DNA of 64,000 bases from Mortierella alpina (GCA_029449245.1 JANATF010000010.1:1798001-1862000), one strand, 5' to 3'. Counted from the stretch's first letter, positions 34,401-46,281 are shown. Made by a program: numbers and translations. The notes: generated from the letters alone by a model not told the origin.

Positions 34401-36219
34401 TCCAATAGCCCTCCGAGTCTAGAAGCGATAGAGGCGTCGTTTTACTTTTGCGAACTAGCGGCAATTGAACTATCCACATTTGCTTAAACTTACCTGGATC
34501 AATATGCTCTTGGACGGCCTGAGACGGATGTCGAATGTCTTGTAGCCGAAGCACAGTCTTGTGAAATACTTTAGGCGCAAGATGATCCTTCGCCAGCGCT
34601 ATTTGAAGTGTGAAATGATCAGCGGCAAATTTCTTTTTTCCTTGAAAAACAACGAAAAATATTCAAGTTGTAGTGGCGCTCTTGCCGGTACCTTCATATC
34701 CCAGTAATTCGATAATCATATCAGCCAGCATGACAGACCGCGAAGACGAGCACTGCACCTCCAGTCTTCCTGATAATTCTCCGCCGGCATTGAAGAACGG
34801 ACGGTCAAACGTAAGCTGAATGCGAACTTTGCCTGTTTTTGATGCCATCTTTCCAGGTAGTGGAGGTACTTCTTCGTTTGCCGGTATGGAGGAAAGTGTG
34901 AACTGGCGGGAATATGAGTTTGCTTGGGCTGCTCTTGACTTTGCCTGCATGACCATGGTACAGCCTGTAGGGTCCCACTGACTCTGAGTGCCCGATCGGA
35001 CCAGTGTGCTAAGTGATGAACTGCTGGAGTTGTATGGGTTGTGCATTATGGCTGGCGGCTGGTAACGGGAGGTTGCATCGGGGGCAGGTGGTGTATGCCT
35101 CGCTAAGCGTTCTGTGGCCACCGGCGATCCTGTCGACTTTGAAGAATGCGTGTTGCTTCTGCTGAGATACTGAGCGGGTTGAGACTCCAGAGTCAGACTT
35201 GCCGATGATAACGCAGAGTCTGACAATGGCATTGAACTGCTGGAGGCTGCCGCTTCGCTGAAAGGGCCATGCAAGGAAGAGGAGCTTTGAGGTTCCGTGT
35301 CTACTGATTCTGGATAAGCCGGGGCTGGTTCTGTAGCGGAGGACGCTGGTGGGGAAGGAGCCGTCGGCAATTGATCTCTTGAGATAGGGAGCCGACTTTG
35401 AGGGCCCAAGTTCAACGAACGTTGGGCATGCAGCTGCGAAATATGGTGTTGGCGAGGCGACTGCAATGGTCGAGGCTGCTGGGAGCTTCCATGCGCACCT
35501 TGGTACACCGAGGGTCGGTGTTGCAGCGTGGAGGCGGCGCGTCGTGGTTGGTAATCCTGCAGGCTAGGTAGCGAGGGTGTCGCCTCTCTGTAATAACGAG
35601 ACCGCTGCTCGTACTGCTCGTACTGTCGCTGCTGATGCTCATCATAATCGTGCTCCGAATATCGAGGATAGGGTGGTCTGGGGTAGCTGGGCTGCTGATG
35701 CATGGCGACCGGCGATCCGGTATGGGGAATATACATGGTGTTGGCCCTTATCACAGGCGATCCAGCCGAGGCTGGCCTGGGCAGGGCTCCCGGTGTAATC
35801 CCGGCAGACGACGGTGTTTGTCCAAGCGCCGATAAACCTTGGTATCCAGGTCGATCCACTAGGATATTTCCAGCTGCATAATAATTGTAGCGTTGCTGTC
35901 CTGTCATATAAAAAGCATCTTGTTGCCTTGGGTCACGCGATTGATAAGGGGACGGTCGTTGCTGCTGCTGTTGCTGCTGTTGCTGCTGTTGTTGCTGTTG
36001 TTGCTGTTGTTGCTGTTGTTGCTGTTGTTGCAGGTATCGTTGATAATGATCCTGTTGCGGAATATTCGGCGATTGCTCAGGCCTTTTGGCAAGAATGGGC
36101 GCCGAGGTAGGTGTAGAGTGTACGAGGCTTGGAGGACTTTGGTTATATCCACCAACACTGGAAAGGTGTTCGGCGAGCAACTCGTCCTGCTTTCTTGCAA
36201 GGGACTCCTTGTCCTCCAT
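31497..36219 (-). CDS. Arrestin-domain trafficking adaptor (ART-like) with PPxY motif
   Basis: Minus-strand exons 34692-36219, 34494-34640, 34295-34418, 33937-34189 and 31497-33857 encode about 1,470 residues. A disordered, Gln/Ser/Pro-rich N-terminus of about 460 residues precedes the arrestin N-lobe (KVRIQLTFDRPFFNAGGELS, then ADMIIELLGYEGKKKF, FPFRLNIQDTLPNSYDSKLG, VRYAVSA). The C-lobe follows (VYVNVGVKNLTKKK, IMGIKLSLWRHIAAAH, DDPRVVVLPVYIPSGVY, YLHVQFFVQVSLMA). The remaining roughly 650 residues are disordered, ending with GQSP repeats and the terminal residues QYPPKY. PPKY is a PPxY motif, the WW-domain ligand by which fungal arrestin-related adaptors recruit the Rsp5/Nedd4 ubiquitin ligase to plasma-membrane transporters. 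The role in endocytosis is inferred from domain plus motif. The cargo is unknown. Confidence 0.9.
31540..31592 (-). repeat. 12-bp coding repeat, GQSP
   Basis: Four to five 12-base units encode RQSP or GQSP close to the C-terminus of the arrestin protein. Confidence 0.85.
35958..36033 (-). repeat. CAG/CAA tract encoding poly-Gln in the arrestin gene
   Basis: About 25 consecutive CAG or CAA codons lie in the disordered N-terminus. Confidence 0.9.
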
Positions 36220-37626
36220 GTCAGGGTAGGATGGGCAAGAGAGCGATGGACGACGTGAAGTCGTGGAGTGGAGGTATGTGGTTTATATACAGGTGGTCGA
36301 TGATGTGAAGGCACAAAAGTACAGCTCCACACACAGCCACACAGCGCTGTAAGATTTAAAGTACAATGACGGAGGTATTGTTAGATGCAAAGTAGGATAC
36401 CATTTACAGCAGTGTACCTGGGGGTTATCTACTGACGAACATGATGGATCGCAGAAGGAGACCTAATGTACTCACCGATCGTAAGAAGCAAAGAATAACA
36501 GGGCGCAAATTACAAAATTTCAAGAAGGCACCTTGAGTGAGTCTAGGCAAAAAAGAGCGACGCCCACGAAAAGAACTCTGTCAGCGCAGGCGCAGCCTTT
36601 GTGCAGTAAGAGGGAAGAAGGGGGTTTTTTCCGTTGATCAATGTTTGTGAAATCGAATACTGAGCCCATGCATACGCATGCACATGCACGCACGTTCCAG
36701 GGTTGAGAGCCATTTTCTCGTCATTTTTTTTTGACCTCGTTTTTTCTGGCGTAAATATATATAAATACAGCAATAGAGTGTAAGACGGAGGCTGACCGCA
36801 GAGATACGTCCGACAAGACAAGAGCTTGGGGCTCTGTACGACGTGGTGAGTGCGCCCGCCTTGATCGGAAAATAGCCAAGGGTCTCCTCTCGTTCTTCTT
36901 TCGTTCTTCGTGCAATGCACATAACATACCAGGGAAGGCGAGGCAGCATGCAATGGAAGGTTGTGGAGAGATGCAAGTGAGGAGAGGAGGAGAGGAGGAG
37001 AGGAGGAGAGGAGGAGAGGCGGAGCGATGAGAGGGAATGGCGACGCTGGTGGGATGGAGGGATGGTGGCGCCTGTTGCAATCAGCGCAGCGGTCAGAGGC
37101 GGCGAGCGGGGAATGGCGAACAGCACAAGGCCGTGCGAGGAGGGCCGTGTCGGGGATGCGAGGACGGGGACAAAGGGCGGCAGGTGGAGGAAAGAGAGAG
37201 AGCAGCAGGCAGGAGCAGCAGGGAGGAGCGGGGAAAGGGACAGAGCAGAGCAGAGCAGGATAGGGTAGGGTAGGAAGGAGGAAGAGCGCCAACAACGACA
37301 GCGAGGCAGAGGAACGACTGGCAGCCAGCCGTTGTCAGGAAGGGAAGGGAAGAAAGAAAAAAAAGAGAGTCCTACGTCAACACCAGGTGAAACCTCCTGG
37401 GAAAAAAAAAAAAAGGGCTACTGTACTCGATCACAGCACACACACGGACACACAAACATGCACACCACAAGCCCTGGTTTTGGCGGGAGAACAAACACGG
37501 CCGCACTGCGGGCAATCAATCAATGGCTTGCTGCGATGTATCTTCTTTTCTTCAAGCAGAACGCTCCCCCTCCCCCTACAAAACATATCCACAACTCTAT
37601 CTGGACCCTGCCTGTCCCGCTCCGCC
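36220..37626. other. Promoter of the arrestin gene and purine-rich low-complexity DNA
   Basis: At 36978-37020 (GGAGA)n repeats and, to about 37345, GAGCAG/GGA-rich sequence generate long spurious ORFs on both strands. A (TAGGG)n-like patch is near 37260-37275. No gene is supported. The left part should include the arrestin 5' UTR and the right part the eIF3e 3' UTR. Confidence 0.55.
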
Positions 37627-39749
37627 TTAAGCAACCTCCGTCGACGGGTGGCTCTTCTCGTGTGCCACCGCCTTGGCCTGCGCAGCCTCGCGCTTGTCGA
37701 TCGACGTCGCAAGCACCTGCGAACGGAACGACAGGCCCTTGGTCCGCTCAATGATCTGCTGGTACACCGAGGTCGTGTTGGTGTTCATCAGCACCGTGTT
37801 CTCCTGGTAATCAATCTTGGCATCGACCCGGGTATCCCTGATCAGATTCACAATCCACTTCTCTCCATCCTCCTTGCTCATGTTCAGCGTCTGCGAGAGC
37901 TCAGCAATGTCAATCTTCTGGTGGATGCGGCAGTACGTCTCCGAGATGAAGCAGCGCGCGTTCTGGATAAAGTCCTCCTGGATCGACACCAAGAAAAAGT
38001 CATTGTCGAGAACACCCTCGCACTCGACCAACTTTTGCTTGGCCAGATCGAAATCAAAGTTGACATACAGAGCCTCCACAAACTCAGTGACGGGGTCGCG
38101 GTACTGGTACGACTCGTGCTCAATCACCTTGACCAAATCCTTGAGCAGGTTCTTGCGGCGCTTGTTCGTGATCACAGCAGCAGTGAGGTAGCGAAGAATC
38201 CATGGGCAGGAGGTCTGGATCGTGTTGATGTAGGCGGGCTGGAAGAACAAGTCAACGACAGCATCGCGACCCTTGGGGTGGTTGAAGAAAACGAACAGGG
38301 ACCAGTGAAGGAACCAGGTACGCTGTTCCAATTGGTGAAGGGGAGAGGCAAAGTGCTAAACAGTTTTTTGTATCAAAAAGAGTATCGTTATTAGCAATTC
38401 TCCTCGGACCCAAAGATAACAAAGCAGAAACAAAGGATAGGTTCACTCGCATGATCAAAAGCACCTACAGTCTTGTCAATAATCTCCTTCAATTCCTGAA
38501 CAGCCTCAAAGGCAACTTCCCAGTTTCCGACCAAAATCTCCGAGGCCAGCTTGCCCCAGAGGGCGGAAAGGCCATAGGTGTCATCCGTGGACTATAGAGG
38601 CAGAAAATCATGTCAGATAACACGGAATAAGGGTTTAAAAAAAAGTCGAGAATGACGGCCAGAGTCACCTATAGTTCAATACAGAACATGTGCTCGAAAA
38701 AAGGACCTACCAGGACGCGGTAATGGTACAACATATCAGCAGCACCACCATAGTTACCGCAGCTGTACTGAAACTGTCCAAAAGTGTACAGAGTCTGGAT
38801 CATCTCGGGGGTCATCTATCATTGCCAAACGACAAAGGTCGACGGTCAAAAAAAGCACGTAACAAGGGCGAGTCCGTGTGAGATGATGTCTCCAGCTGCA
38901 TACTGCAAAAGTTGTTCCTGAAACCACTCAGATTCTGCGCAAAGGGCCTGGAAAGGAACACATACACCATAGTTGTCCTTCAAGAACTGCAAGTTCTGAA
39001 GCTTGTCCTGACGAAGGGCGGCAATGACATCGGGGTTTTCAATGACATCCATGACCTTCTGGGCCTCAGCCTGGGACTTTTGAAGCTGCTCCAGAATATC
39101 CTCGCGCTTCTTGGCCAACTCGCTAGCTGTAGAATGGCGGCAAGATTCCAACGCAATACGCAATCGTTAGTTTCAATATCCTGTGCAATATGCCGCAATG
39201 ATGCCCTGCGACAGCGGACAAAAAAAAAGAAAAGATACGAACCAGCAGGGGTGATGCCGGCATCCTCCAACTCTCCGTTAAGCTTGTCGATAAAGTCAAT
39301 CATGTTGGTCTTCAACGAGAGCTCATAGCGAGCCTCCAGCAGGGTCGTGGGGGTGTAGTAGAGCTAAAGGTAGATCGTAGATTCAGCGTCAGGTACAGGG
39401 TTAGAGGCCATTTTGACACGAATCGAAGAGTGATGGGCTGTTGGCAGTCTGTCCAGTTCCTGAGCGGTGTCCTCTGTCAAATTGCGCACACATTCGCCAT
39501 TCTCCATTCCAGCTGTCAAAACCATGCTAAGGCTGTGGCTGTGGCTGTGGTTGTAATCGCTGCTGTTGTTGTTGGTTGCTGCTGTTGTTGTTGTACGGTA
39601 GATTGTTGATCTGCAGAAATAGTTTTTGAAAAAGCAAAGCTGATGTGCGTGTGTACCTCGTTGATCTCGAGGAACTCGAGCAGAGGGAAGACGAGATGGA
39701 GATCCAGGAAGGGGATCATCCTCGAGGTGAGATCATATTGGGCCGACAT
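37627..39749 (-). CDS. Eukaryotic translation initiation factor 3 subunit E (eIF3e/INT6)
   Basis: Exons 39657-39749, 39243-39363, 38966-39126, 38711-38815, 38469-38591 and 37627-38355 give 443 residues, matching the usual 445. The N-terminus [19 protein letters not shown] and [11 protein letters not shown] is the eIF3e signature. Helical repeats follow ([38 protein letters not shown]), then [19 protein letters not shown] and [13 protein letters not shown], and the PCI/winged-helix end ([42 protein letters not shown]). eIF3e is part of the PCI/MPN core of eIF3 that recruits the 40S subunit and mRNA. It diverges from the PPR gene with 369 bases between start codons. Confidence 0.96.
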
Positions 39750-40118
39750 GATGTGTGAGTTATCGATTCTCTGGAGAGGGTCGAGGAATGAAAGAGAATG
39801 TCGCTGATGCCCTGGCCCGTCTTTATTTGCGTATACTGCGTGCAAAATTCTCGGCTCATTTTTTGGTAGTCTATCGTCACAGAATGATCCTGGAGTCGCA
39901 CATGTTAGTAGCCTTTGCCACCAACAGCACCTGGGTGGCTGCAAACACAGGTTGTTTTCTTTTCAGCTCGAAAAGGAAACTGCCTGTCCAGAAAGAGGTC
40001 ACTCCTTGCTGCAGCACACTCCTGTCTCGCCCCCATTCTCTTTTCGCCCTTCCTCCCGGTCTGCTTGTCTTGCCTGGCTATCCGAAACCCGTCAACAGAC
40101 CCTGAGAACCCACCTGCA
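39750..40118. promoter_or_regulatory. Shared divergent promoter of eIF3e and the PPR gene
   Basis: A 369-base interval between opposed start codons. Pyrimidine-rich patches (about 40010-40075) precede the PPR start. No TATA box was identified. Confidence 0.55.
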
Positions 40119-43095
40119 ATGGCCCACTTAGCGGCTATAGTTACCAGGAGGACAATCCTACCCACCTCACCAGGCCATGCCTTCCGGCTGAGTCCCACCT
40201 GGAAACCAGGCACGTTCCTACACCACCAGACCTCTGCCCGATCTTACTCTCGCAAGTACGTGCTACCTTGGCAACCCCATAGTGATGAATCTACGTATTG
40301 AAATCCACCGTGAACCGAAAAGCTGACCAGATACTTACATCTATCCGCTGCTTATAGAACAAAGAACAAGATCCAGATCGAAACATCGGAACTGGAGCGG
40401 GATATCCAGCAACTGGAGAAAGCCATCGCTGAGCAGGAGCGAAAGATGGCTGCAAAGAGAGCATACGAGGAATCGATTCGGGAGTACAAGCAGCGGTCAG
40501 AGGCAGCACAGTCCGTCTACAAGTCGCTATCTTCCCCCATGGCGACCCCTGCCGTCAAACAGGGCAACCCCAATGCGCTCTCGTTTTTGCCGGAAACATT
40601 TTTGCAAGATCTGAAGCTTACCTTCTTGGACACTCGAGGCGCTAGAGAAGAAACTATCAAGCAGCTCCAGAGCGGACTGCCCTCGACTGAGGATTTGCAC
40701 GCTGCAGCACAGTCCGGATCTCAGGCGGAGCATGTCATGGACGATAACAATTCTTCGACATTATCAACATCACTTGTGGATGTTACAAACGAAGCAGACG
40801 CCAATGCGCTGGCATTCCAAAAAGTCCAGAGCCTGGGAGTGGACGAGTGGAACAAGCTCATCTATGTCAATGCTTTGGAAGGCAACGCAATTAACGCGGA
40901 ACAGGTCATGAAGCTAATGGAGGAGGTCGGGGTACAACCCAACATGGAGTCGTTCGATCACCTTATGGAGGCGTATGCTAATGGAGGAAACTTGAAGAAG
41001 GCACAAGGAACCATCGAGATGATTTTGAAGAGTAAGTATCAACAACGGCTAGGATTCAAAATAAGGTAGCCTAACCGTACGATCTAACACTAGAGTGTTT
41101 GATGGCATCTTCTACTAGATGGACTCGTTCCGTCCATGAGTGCTTATAACTCGCTCATGAGAATTCATGTCAAAAGCCGAGACATTTCGTCCGCCTTCCA
41201 GGTCTTTGAGGCACTCAAGAAGCACCACAACCCGGACGTCGAAGTCTTTACCAACCTGGTCAAAGGATGTTTGCGAGTTCAGGAATACGACCTTGGCTGG
41301 AAAATCTTTGATCAGATGCAGCGCAGTGGCGCTACTCCGGTCGAGAGCACGTACGCCCTCATGATCCACGCCTGCGCCAAGACCGATCAAGTGGAAAAGG
41401 CCCTTGACATCTTTAAAACATATCCGACCAGGAAATTGCAGCCAACAGACGCGACCTTCAACAGCCTGATCCACGCCTGCGCCATGCGCCCCGACTACTT
41501 TGCCACAGCATTTGCCCTTTTGAACGAGATGCAAAACGTATACGGATTTGAGCCCGATGTTGAGACATACAACACCCTGTTGTTCGCGTGCTCAAAGCGA
41601 CAGGATCTTTTGACCGCTCGCAGAGTGTTTCAAAAGGTCGTTCAGCTGGACAGTGAGGGCGTCTTGAAGCTGGACGGGATCACTGTCACCAACTTTTTGT
41701 GGTGCATTACAGAGTGGAAGGATATGGATGTTCACCTGAGAAACTTCAAGCTGAATCGCAGGAATCAAGCAGAGCAAGCCCAAATCGAATCGACGCCAAG
41801 CCTAATGCCAACATCTGAGCCCAAGTCTACGGAGTTGTCTTTGGTACCGGCATATTTTTTGCTGCCTGAGAGACCCCCCGCGAACGAAACAGAGGCCTTG
41901 GCCGAGGGAGAGTCTGTGTTCTCTTGGTTTGTCTCACGATCGCAAAAGGTTCACAATGAGTCTGTGGACAGCACGGCACTCGAGGCAGGCGAGCAACAAA
42001 CGGGTCAGTTGCAGAAACAGGAAAAACGCGTTCACTCCCGACTCTTGAATGCATATCTCGCCATGTATGTTCGGCATAACGAGATTGAAAAGGCAACCGA
42101 GATTTACAGGGAGCTTTTCGAACAATCCGGAACGCACCGTGATAGCTGGACATACTCGACCATGCTTGAAGGGTGCTATCACTGGAAAAATGTCGATCTT
42201 GGGGCAGAAGTCTTCCGGGACTGGAGGGCCTGGCGTAAGAGTACTGGTGTGTTGACGGAGAAGAGGACACGCAAGGCGGACTATCAATGCTACCGCAGAA
42301 TGATTAATCTTTTGGGCAGGTATGTCTGACCGTCGGCACGCACTACACGCACCGCTACTGTAGAATCAACCTTTGCACTTGCTCGGGATGGATAGAAAGG
42401 TCTTTTAACACTTTACTCTCTCATTGTCATGGAATAGAACCAACCATCTTGACGAAGCCATTGCCCTTCTGGAGGAGCTCTCTATCGCCGCAACACCCAA
42501 AAATACCCGCCTGCTTTCAGAAATCGCCTCAGCGTCAGAGCCAGCACCAACACCAACATTATCACCGGCATTTACATCCACAGCATCTACATCACTTTCA
42601 GCATCTTCAGCATCTGTATCATCTTCAGCATCTTCTACATCTTCAGCATTATCAACCACACTTGGATCCATAGCAAACACTAACAAGACGTCGCCATCCC
42701 TCTCTTTCTTGGCCCCCATCAAGGAAGAGACCATCTTACCCATTTACCCGAAACTCAAGGACTTTCCTGTCGTGTATACCAAGACATGGGAGCTCGAGGA
42801 TGATGGTGCACGCAAGCTATTGCTGCGTCTCTGTCAAGGCAAAGTTGATAGCCTGTACGGGTCGTCATCGTCATCATCGAACAAGGATGAGCATGAGGAG
42901 AGCAGCACCGACTCCATACTGCCCGAGTACCAGGATAAGCGCCAAGCACGGTATCAAAAAGCAGTACGCAACACGGCGATCAAGTGGAAGGGAGAGCACC
43001 CGCAGGAGAAAGGCTTCTTTGTGGGGGGACAGCGGATCCGAGAGCTGGAGCGCGATGTCTCGAAACGAGGACAAGACCAGAGACGGCGGCGCTAA
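40119..43095 (+). CDS. Mitochondrial pentatricopeptide repeat (PPR) protein
   Basis: Exons 40119-40255, 40358-41031, 41119-42319 and 42438-43095 encode about 889 residues. The N-terminus (MAHLAAIVTRRTILPTSPGH, several Arg, no acid, then RSYSRKY) is a mitochondrial targeting sequence. A coiled-coil stretch (ELERDIQQLEKAIAEQERKM) follows. PPR units then appear, for example VQPNMESFDHLMEAYANGG, LVPSMSAYNSLMRIHVK, DVEVFTNLVKGCLR, TPVESTYALMIHACAK, QPTDATFNSLIHACAM and EPDVETYNTLLFACSK, with further ones near SWTYSTMLEGCYHWK. PPR proteins bind organelle RNA one repeat per base and act in RNA stability, processing or translation. A Ser/Thr/Ala-rich insert sits near 42530-42670. The RNA target is unknown. 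Confidence 0.9.
42545..42660 (+). repeat. Imperfect CATCTTCAG / CATCTACAT coding repeat
   Basis: Imperfect trinucleotide-based units (CATCTTCAGCATCT and relatives) encode a Ser/Ala/Thr-rich stretch in the PPR protein. Confidence 0.7.
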
Positions 43096-43211
43096 AACGA
43101 CCTGTGTGAATCTCGACGTTATAGATTGTACAATAACACTTTTGATCTTGAAAGAGCATCAGCTCCCTACGTGAGGGTGGACGTTTTCCTTTTTCTTTTT
43201 TCCTATATCTC

Positions 43212-43619
43212 ATGCATCGGCATTCTTGGGTCAATAGGCCCCTCCTTAGAATCCCTTTTGCTCTACCGAGGTATAAAGGGTGCAATCCAATACTCTAAGA
43301 TCGTTTTGTCAACACTTGCCATTCCAGCAAGAGACAGATCATAGCTCTTCTCACATTCTTGGCTGCGGTCGTCACTCTGGCTGCCTTCACCTCTTCTGTG
43401 CCGATGCCCCACCACCCAGATCTCGACCGCCGCGACAGTGTCGGAAACACGGGCGGGGACAAGAAGACTCCCAAGGAAGGTGTTCGTGTACACAAACGCG
43501 ACAGTGTCCGAATCACAGGCAAGGACAAGAAGACTTCAAAGGAAGGTGGCCATATCCACAGACGCGACCGTGTCCGCATCAGTGGAAGTGGCAGCAAAGT
43601 TGCCGAAGTGAATACCTGA
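43212..43619 (+). CDS. Candidate kexin-processed repeat secreted peptide precursor
   Basis: Proposed exons are 43212-43270 and 43328-43619 (116 residues). Exon 2 opens with KRQIIALLTFLAAVVTLAAF, a hydrophobic signal-type helix, then a spacer, then about 2.6 copies of a 22-residue repeat each starting with a dibasic site: RRDSVGNTGGDKKTPKEG, KRDSVRITGKDKKTSKEG, RRDRVRISGSGSK. The KR/RR pairs are classic Kex2 cleavage sites, so cleavage would release near-identical peptides. This is the architecture of fungal kexin-processed repeat proteins and pheromone-like precursors. The repeat frame is well supported. The first exon is uncertain: GTATAAAG at 43271 could be a TATA box instead of a splice donor, and no ATG lies between there and 43404 in frame. 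Confidence 0.45.
43428..43619 (+). repeat. 66-bp coding tandem repeat with dibasic sites
   Basis: Units at 43428-43493, 43494-43559 and a partial third from 43560 share CGCGACAGTGTCC-like and GACAAGAAGACT segments. Confidence 0.9.
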
Positions 43620-44692
43620 GGAGACCAGTCAATACCGACTATAATCTCAAAAAACATTCTCCAAAGTGGTAGCACATGGTAAACCAAAACCAACATTTCC
43701 ATGTGCCGATGCTGAAAGCAGCAAAATGGCAGGATGTTCAGTTTCCTCGTTCACAGCGTAGGTTCCGCCGTAGACCCATCGTCGACCTACAGTCTCTCTT
43801 CTCTGCACTCGTACTGCGCGACGCCAAGTGGATGTATAAAAACGGGCATGGCGCAATAGGTATCAAGTACATGTCCACAGTTACGGATCAAGGTATATCC
43901 ATGCAGGCGAGTATTTTCTTTAACCAAAGCCAACTAGTACTCGGACTCTGAAGATCCATTACGAGATCCCGGTTACATCCAACTCAATAATCGTGAACGG
44001 ATGAGCATTAGTGTGAACGTCTTTTCAAACGTCCTCTTTCGTTCTTGCACAGGACATCGCGTCAAGCGCGCGAAAAGAATCACGAAACGAGACTGGGGAG
44101 GCCTCGGAGCGGTGGGCAGTGTTTGGATCTTACGCAATACTCGAGTTGTGAGAATAGCCATGCTTTCATGCATCATGCACGCTACTGAATTAAGCATACA
44201 GAAGTTGGCTCAACGTTACACCGTGGCAAAAGTAGATTCAAAGTCGTGGGTGACCTTGATGTTGTTGGAATACCCCTCTCTACTGCACTGCTTAGGAAAA
44301 GAGAGTACTGTACATATTCGGCTCTCCATATGAAAAGCAAAGCAAGGAAGAAAAAAATTATATGGGAACCATGGGCGGAGCCCCGAGTTTTTTTGGATAT
44401 TCACCTTCCGTTTCGACGCCCGATTCCGATGGAGGACACAGGCGGAGGAAGTTGTTGTGTATTCTTGAACCAGCATGGCAGTCACCTTGGGTTGGAAGTT
44501 GGAACTCAAGGTGCACTCCTTCGCTCTCTCTCTCTCTCTGTCTCTCTCTTCTCTCTCTTTATCTCTCTTCCCTCTCTCTCTCTTCTCTCTCTTTATCTCT
44601 AGTCATCTCTCTATCCATCTCTCCTCCCCCATCGTCGTCCTCCTCCTTCCCCCCCCCCCCTCTCTACCAGTGCACGACAGCTTCGGGGATCA
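43620..44692. other. Gene-poor region with CT microsatellites
   Basis: Short overlapping ORFs have no domain support. From about 44520 to 44660 the sequence is (CT)n-rich and ends with a run of 10-11 C. These lie just before the small ORF at 44693, as similar tracts do before other starts here. Confidence 0.5.
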
Positions 44693-44905
44693 ATGATCGT
44701 CACAGCAATCGTCCTCTCGGCGTTCTCCTCAGCAGCACTGATGGTCTCCTTGCTCGCCACAGGACCCTTCCTCCTCAAGGAAATCGAGCCCTCAGACTCA
44801 CAATCGCCCCGGAAAACCAGGCAGCGTATCCTTCGGAGGAGGAAGAGGAGACTGAACGTCAACGAGGCTGTCGAGCTGGATGACTACGTGCATCACTCTT
44901 CATGA
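44693..44905 (+). CDS. Small single-pass membrane protein ORF (hypothetical)
   Basis: This 70-residue ORF starts with a hydrophobic segment of about 28 residues (MIVTAIVLSAFSSAALMVSL and so on to FLL), followed by a basic stretch (KTRQRILRRRKRRL) and an acidic tail ending DDYVHHSS. That order fits a small type II/III membrane protein or a signal-anchored peptide. It follows a long CT tract like those before other starts in the window, which is the only contextual support. The family is not recognised, and it could be a chance ORF. Confidence 0.35.
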   Translation: MIVTAIVLSAFSSAALMVSLLATGPFLLKEIEPSDSQSPRKTRQRILRRRKRRLNVNEAVELDDYVHHSS

Positions 44906-45676
44906 CAAGATCAACAAACGTTTTTGCGTTTCTTCTTTTTTTTTTTTTTTTTGGCCAGCCACATGAACACCGAGCACACAGCTCCTCTACAAACTGACCC
45001 AACTCGGCAACAAGCGGCCATGCCTGCACTGTATAGTACAGATGCGATGACGGGCCTCCGTGTGCGCTATATACCCCAACATCTTCAGCAATAGCATTTG
45101 GATGTCTTTTGCAGGACGCTGTGCTGATCTGTCCTGGTCGCCTCTTTCCTCGCTCTTTTTTTTTTTTTTTTTTTTTTGTTTTGCTAATCGTCGTAACGTC
45201 CTGTCCAACCAACCTTGTTTTCCTCTGACATTCGACAAACAACGCCAACCTTCTTCCAATCATAACCGTGATCCAGGTCAACGTCGGACACACGCACAGA
45301 CAGCTCCAAACCAGTCAGAACACAAATAAAAATACTAAAAGAAAAAGAAAGCAACCGTTATTCTATCGCTTCCTTCCACATCTTGGCCGGTGCGTTACGA
45401 TGATATGGAACAAAGGACCTCTAACTTCGTGGTGTGGCAGTAGAGGTAAGGGGCATTGAGGTGAAGGGAAGGGACCAGGGGGGAGGAGATCAGGCCCGAA
45501 GGTTTATTTTTCTTCGCCTGCACCCAAGGGGGGCATCCCCTTGCTTGTAGTGAGTCAGCAAAGCGATGCACACACGCCTCTCTCGGGAACAGTGTCAAGC
45601 TCTAGTCGGTGTGGGGCTCTGGATACTGGGCCAGAGTCGCGCCTGCTTTTTATTACTTCTACTAGAACCGAATATT
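44906..45676. other. Spacer with poly-T runs
   Basis: T runs of about 18-20 bases lie near 44937-44952 and 45158-45178. No gene recognised. Confidence 0.5.
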
Positions 45677-46190
45677 TCAAGTTGGAATTGGCTTGATCGA
45701 AGGACATTCCTCCTTTAGCAACTGGTCAGCCTCCTGCTCTTGCCCCTCGTCATTTATTCCGTGGATAGCCTGCAACTTGGGCCAGCTCTTCACCATCCAC
45801 TTTACCTCATCCACACCCATATTTGTTGCCATGCGCATCACGTCCAAAACTTTCAGCTCCTTCAGTCCTTCCAGTATCGATAGTCCGCCTTCTAGGCTCA
45901 TCTCTAAGCATTCATACTGGTAGTCGGCATCACCCTCACAACCTCACAGTGCAAATAACGATCACCAATATCGCGGCTATCATGGCCCAGCTGAAGTTTC
46001 TCCAAATGGGAAAATCTCGCGAGACGCGTGTACGCCCGATGCTGTAGCTCTCGACTCTGACCTGGATATGCTTCCTGAAGCGCTTTCTCTAGTGGTGGAA
46101 CATAATGGTCGTAGGGTGTGACACCCGGTCGAGGTATACCCATAATTTTGGTCCTGAACACCTTGAGAGAGGATTCGCTTTTCCAAGCCC
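45677..46190 (-). pseudogene. Leucine-rich repeat (F-box-type) protein remnant, frameshifted
   Basis: The minus strand reads ARFSHLEKLQLGHDSRDIG, then DRYLHCEVVR in one frame, and continues one frame over as GDADYQYECLEMSLEGGL, ILEGLKELKVLDVMRMATN, VDEVKWMVKSWPKLQAIHG. These are LRR-like units typical of the expanded fungal F-box/LRR proteins. The frame switch at about 45935-45950 and the missing N-terminus (the frame runs into a poly-C run near 46190) indicate a truncated, broken copy. A sequencing indel could account for the shift, but not for the missing front. Confidence 0.55.
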
Positions 46191-46281
46191 CCCCCCCACC
46201 CACAAGACACGCCTGCCCATTTTGCTACGCCCACTTCACACTCGAACCACCACACAGCGAACAGCGAGTTGATGCACTTTA

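Noticed and set aside
37256-37275. TAGGG-like repeat near purine-rich DNA
   Set aside because: Too short and embedded in GGA-rich low-complexity sequence to be an interstitial telomere.
36950-37345. Several ORFs of 68-162 residues
   Set aside because: All arise from GGAGAGGA and GAGCAG low-complexity DNA.
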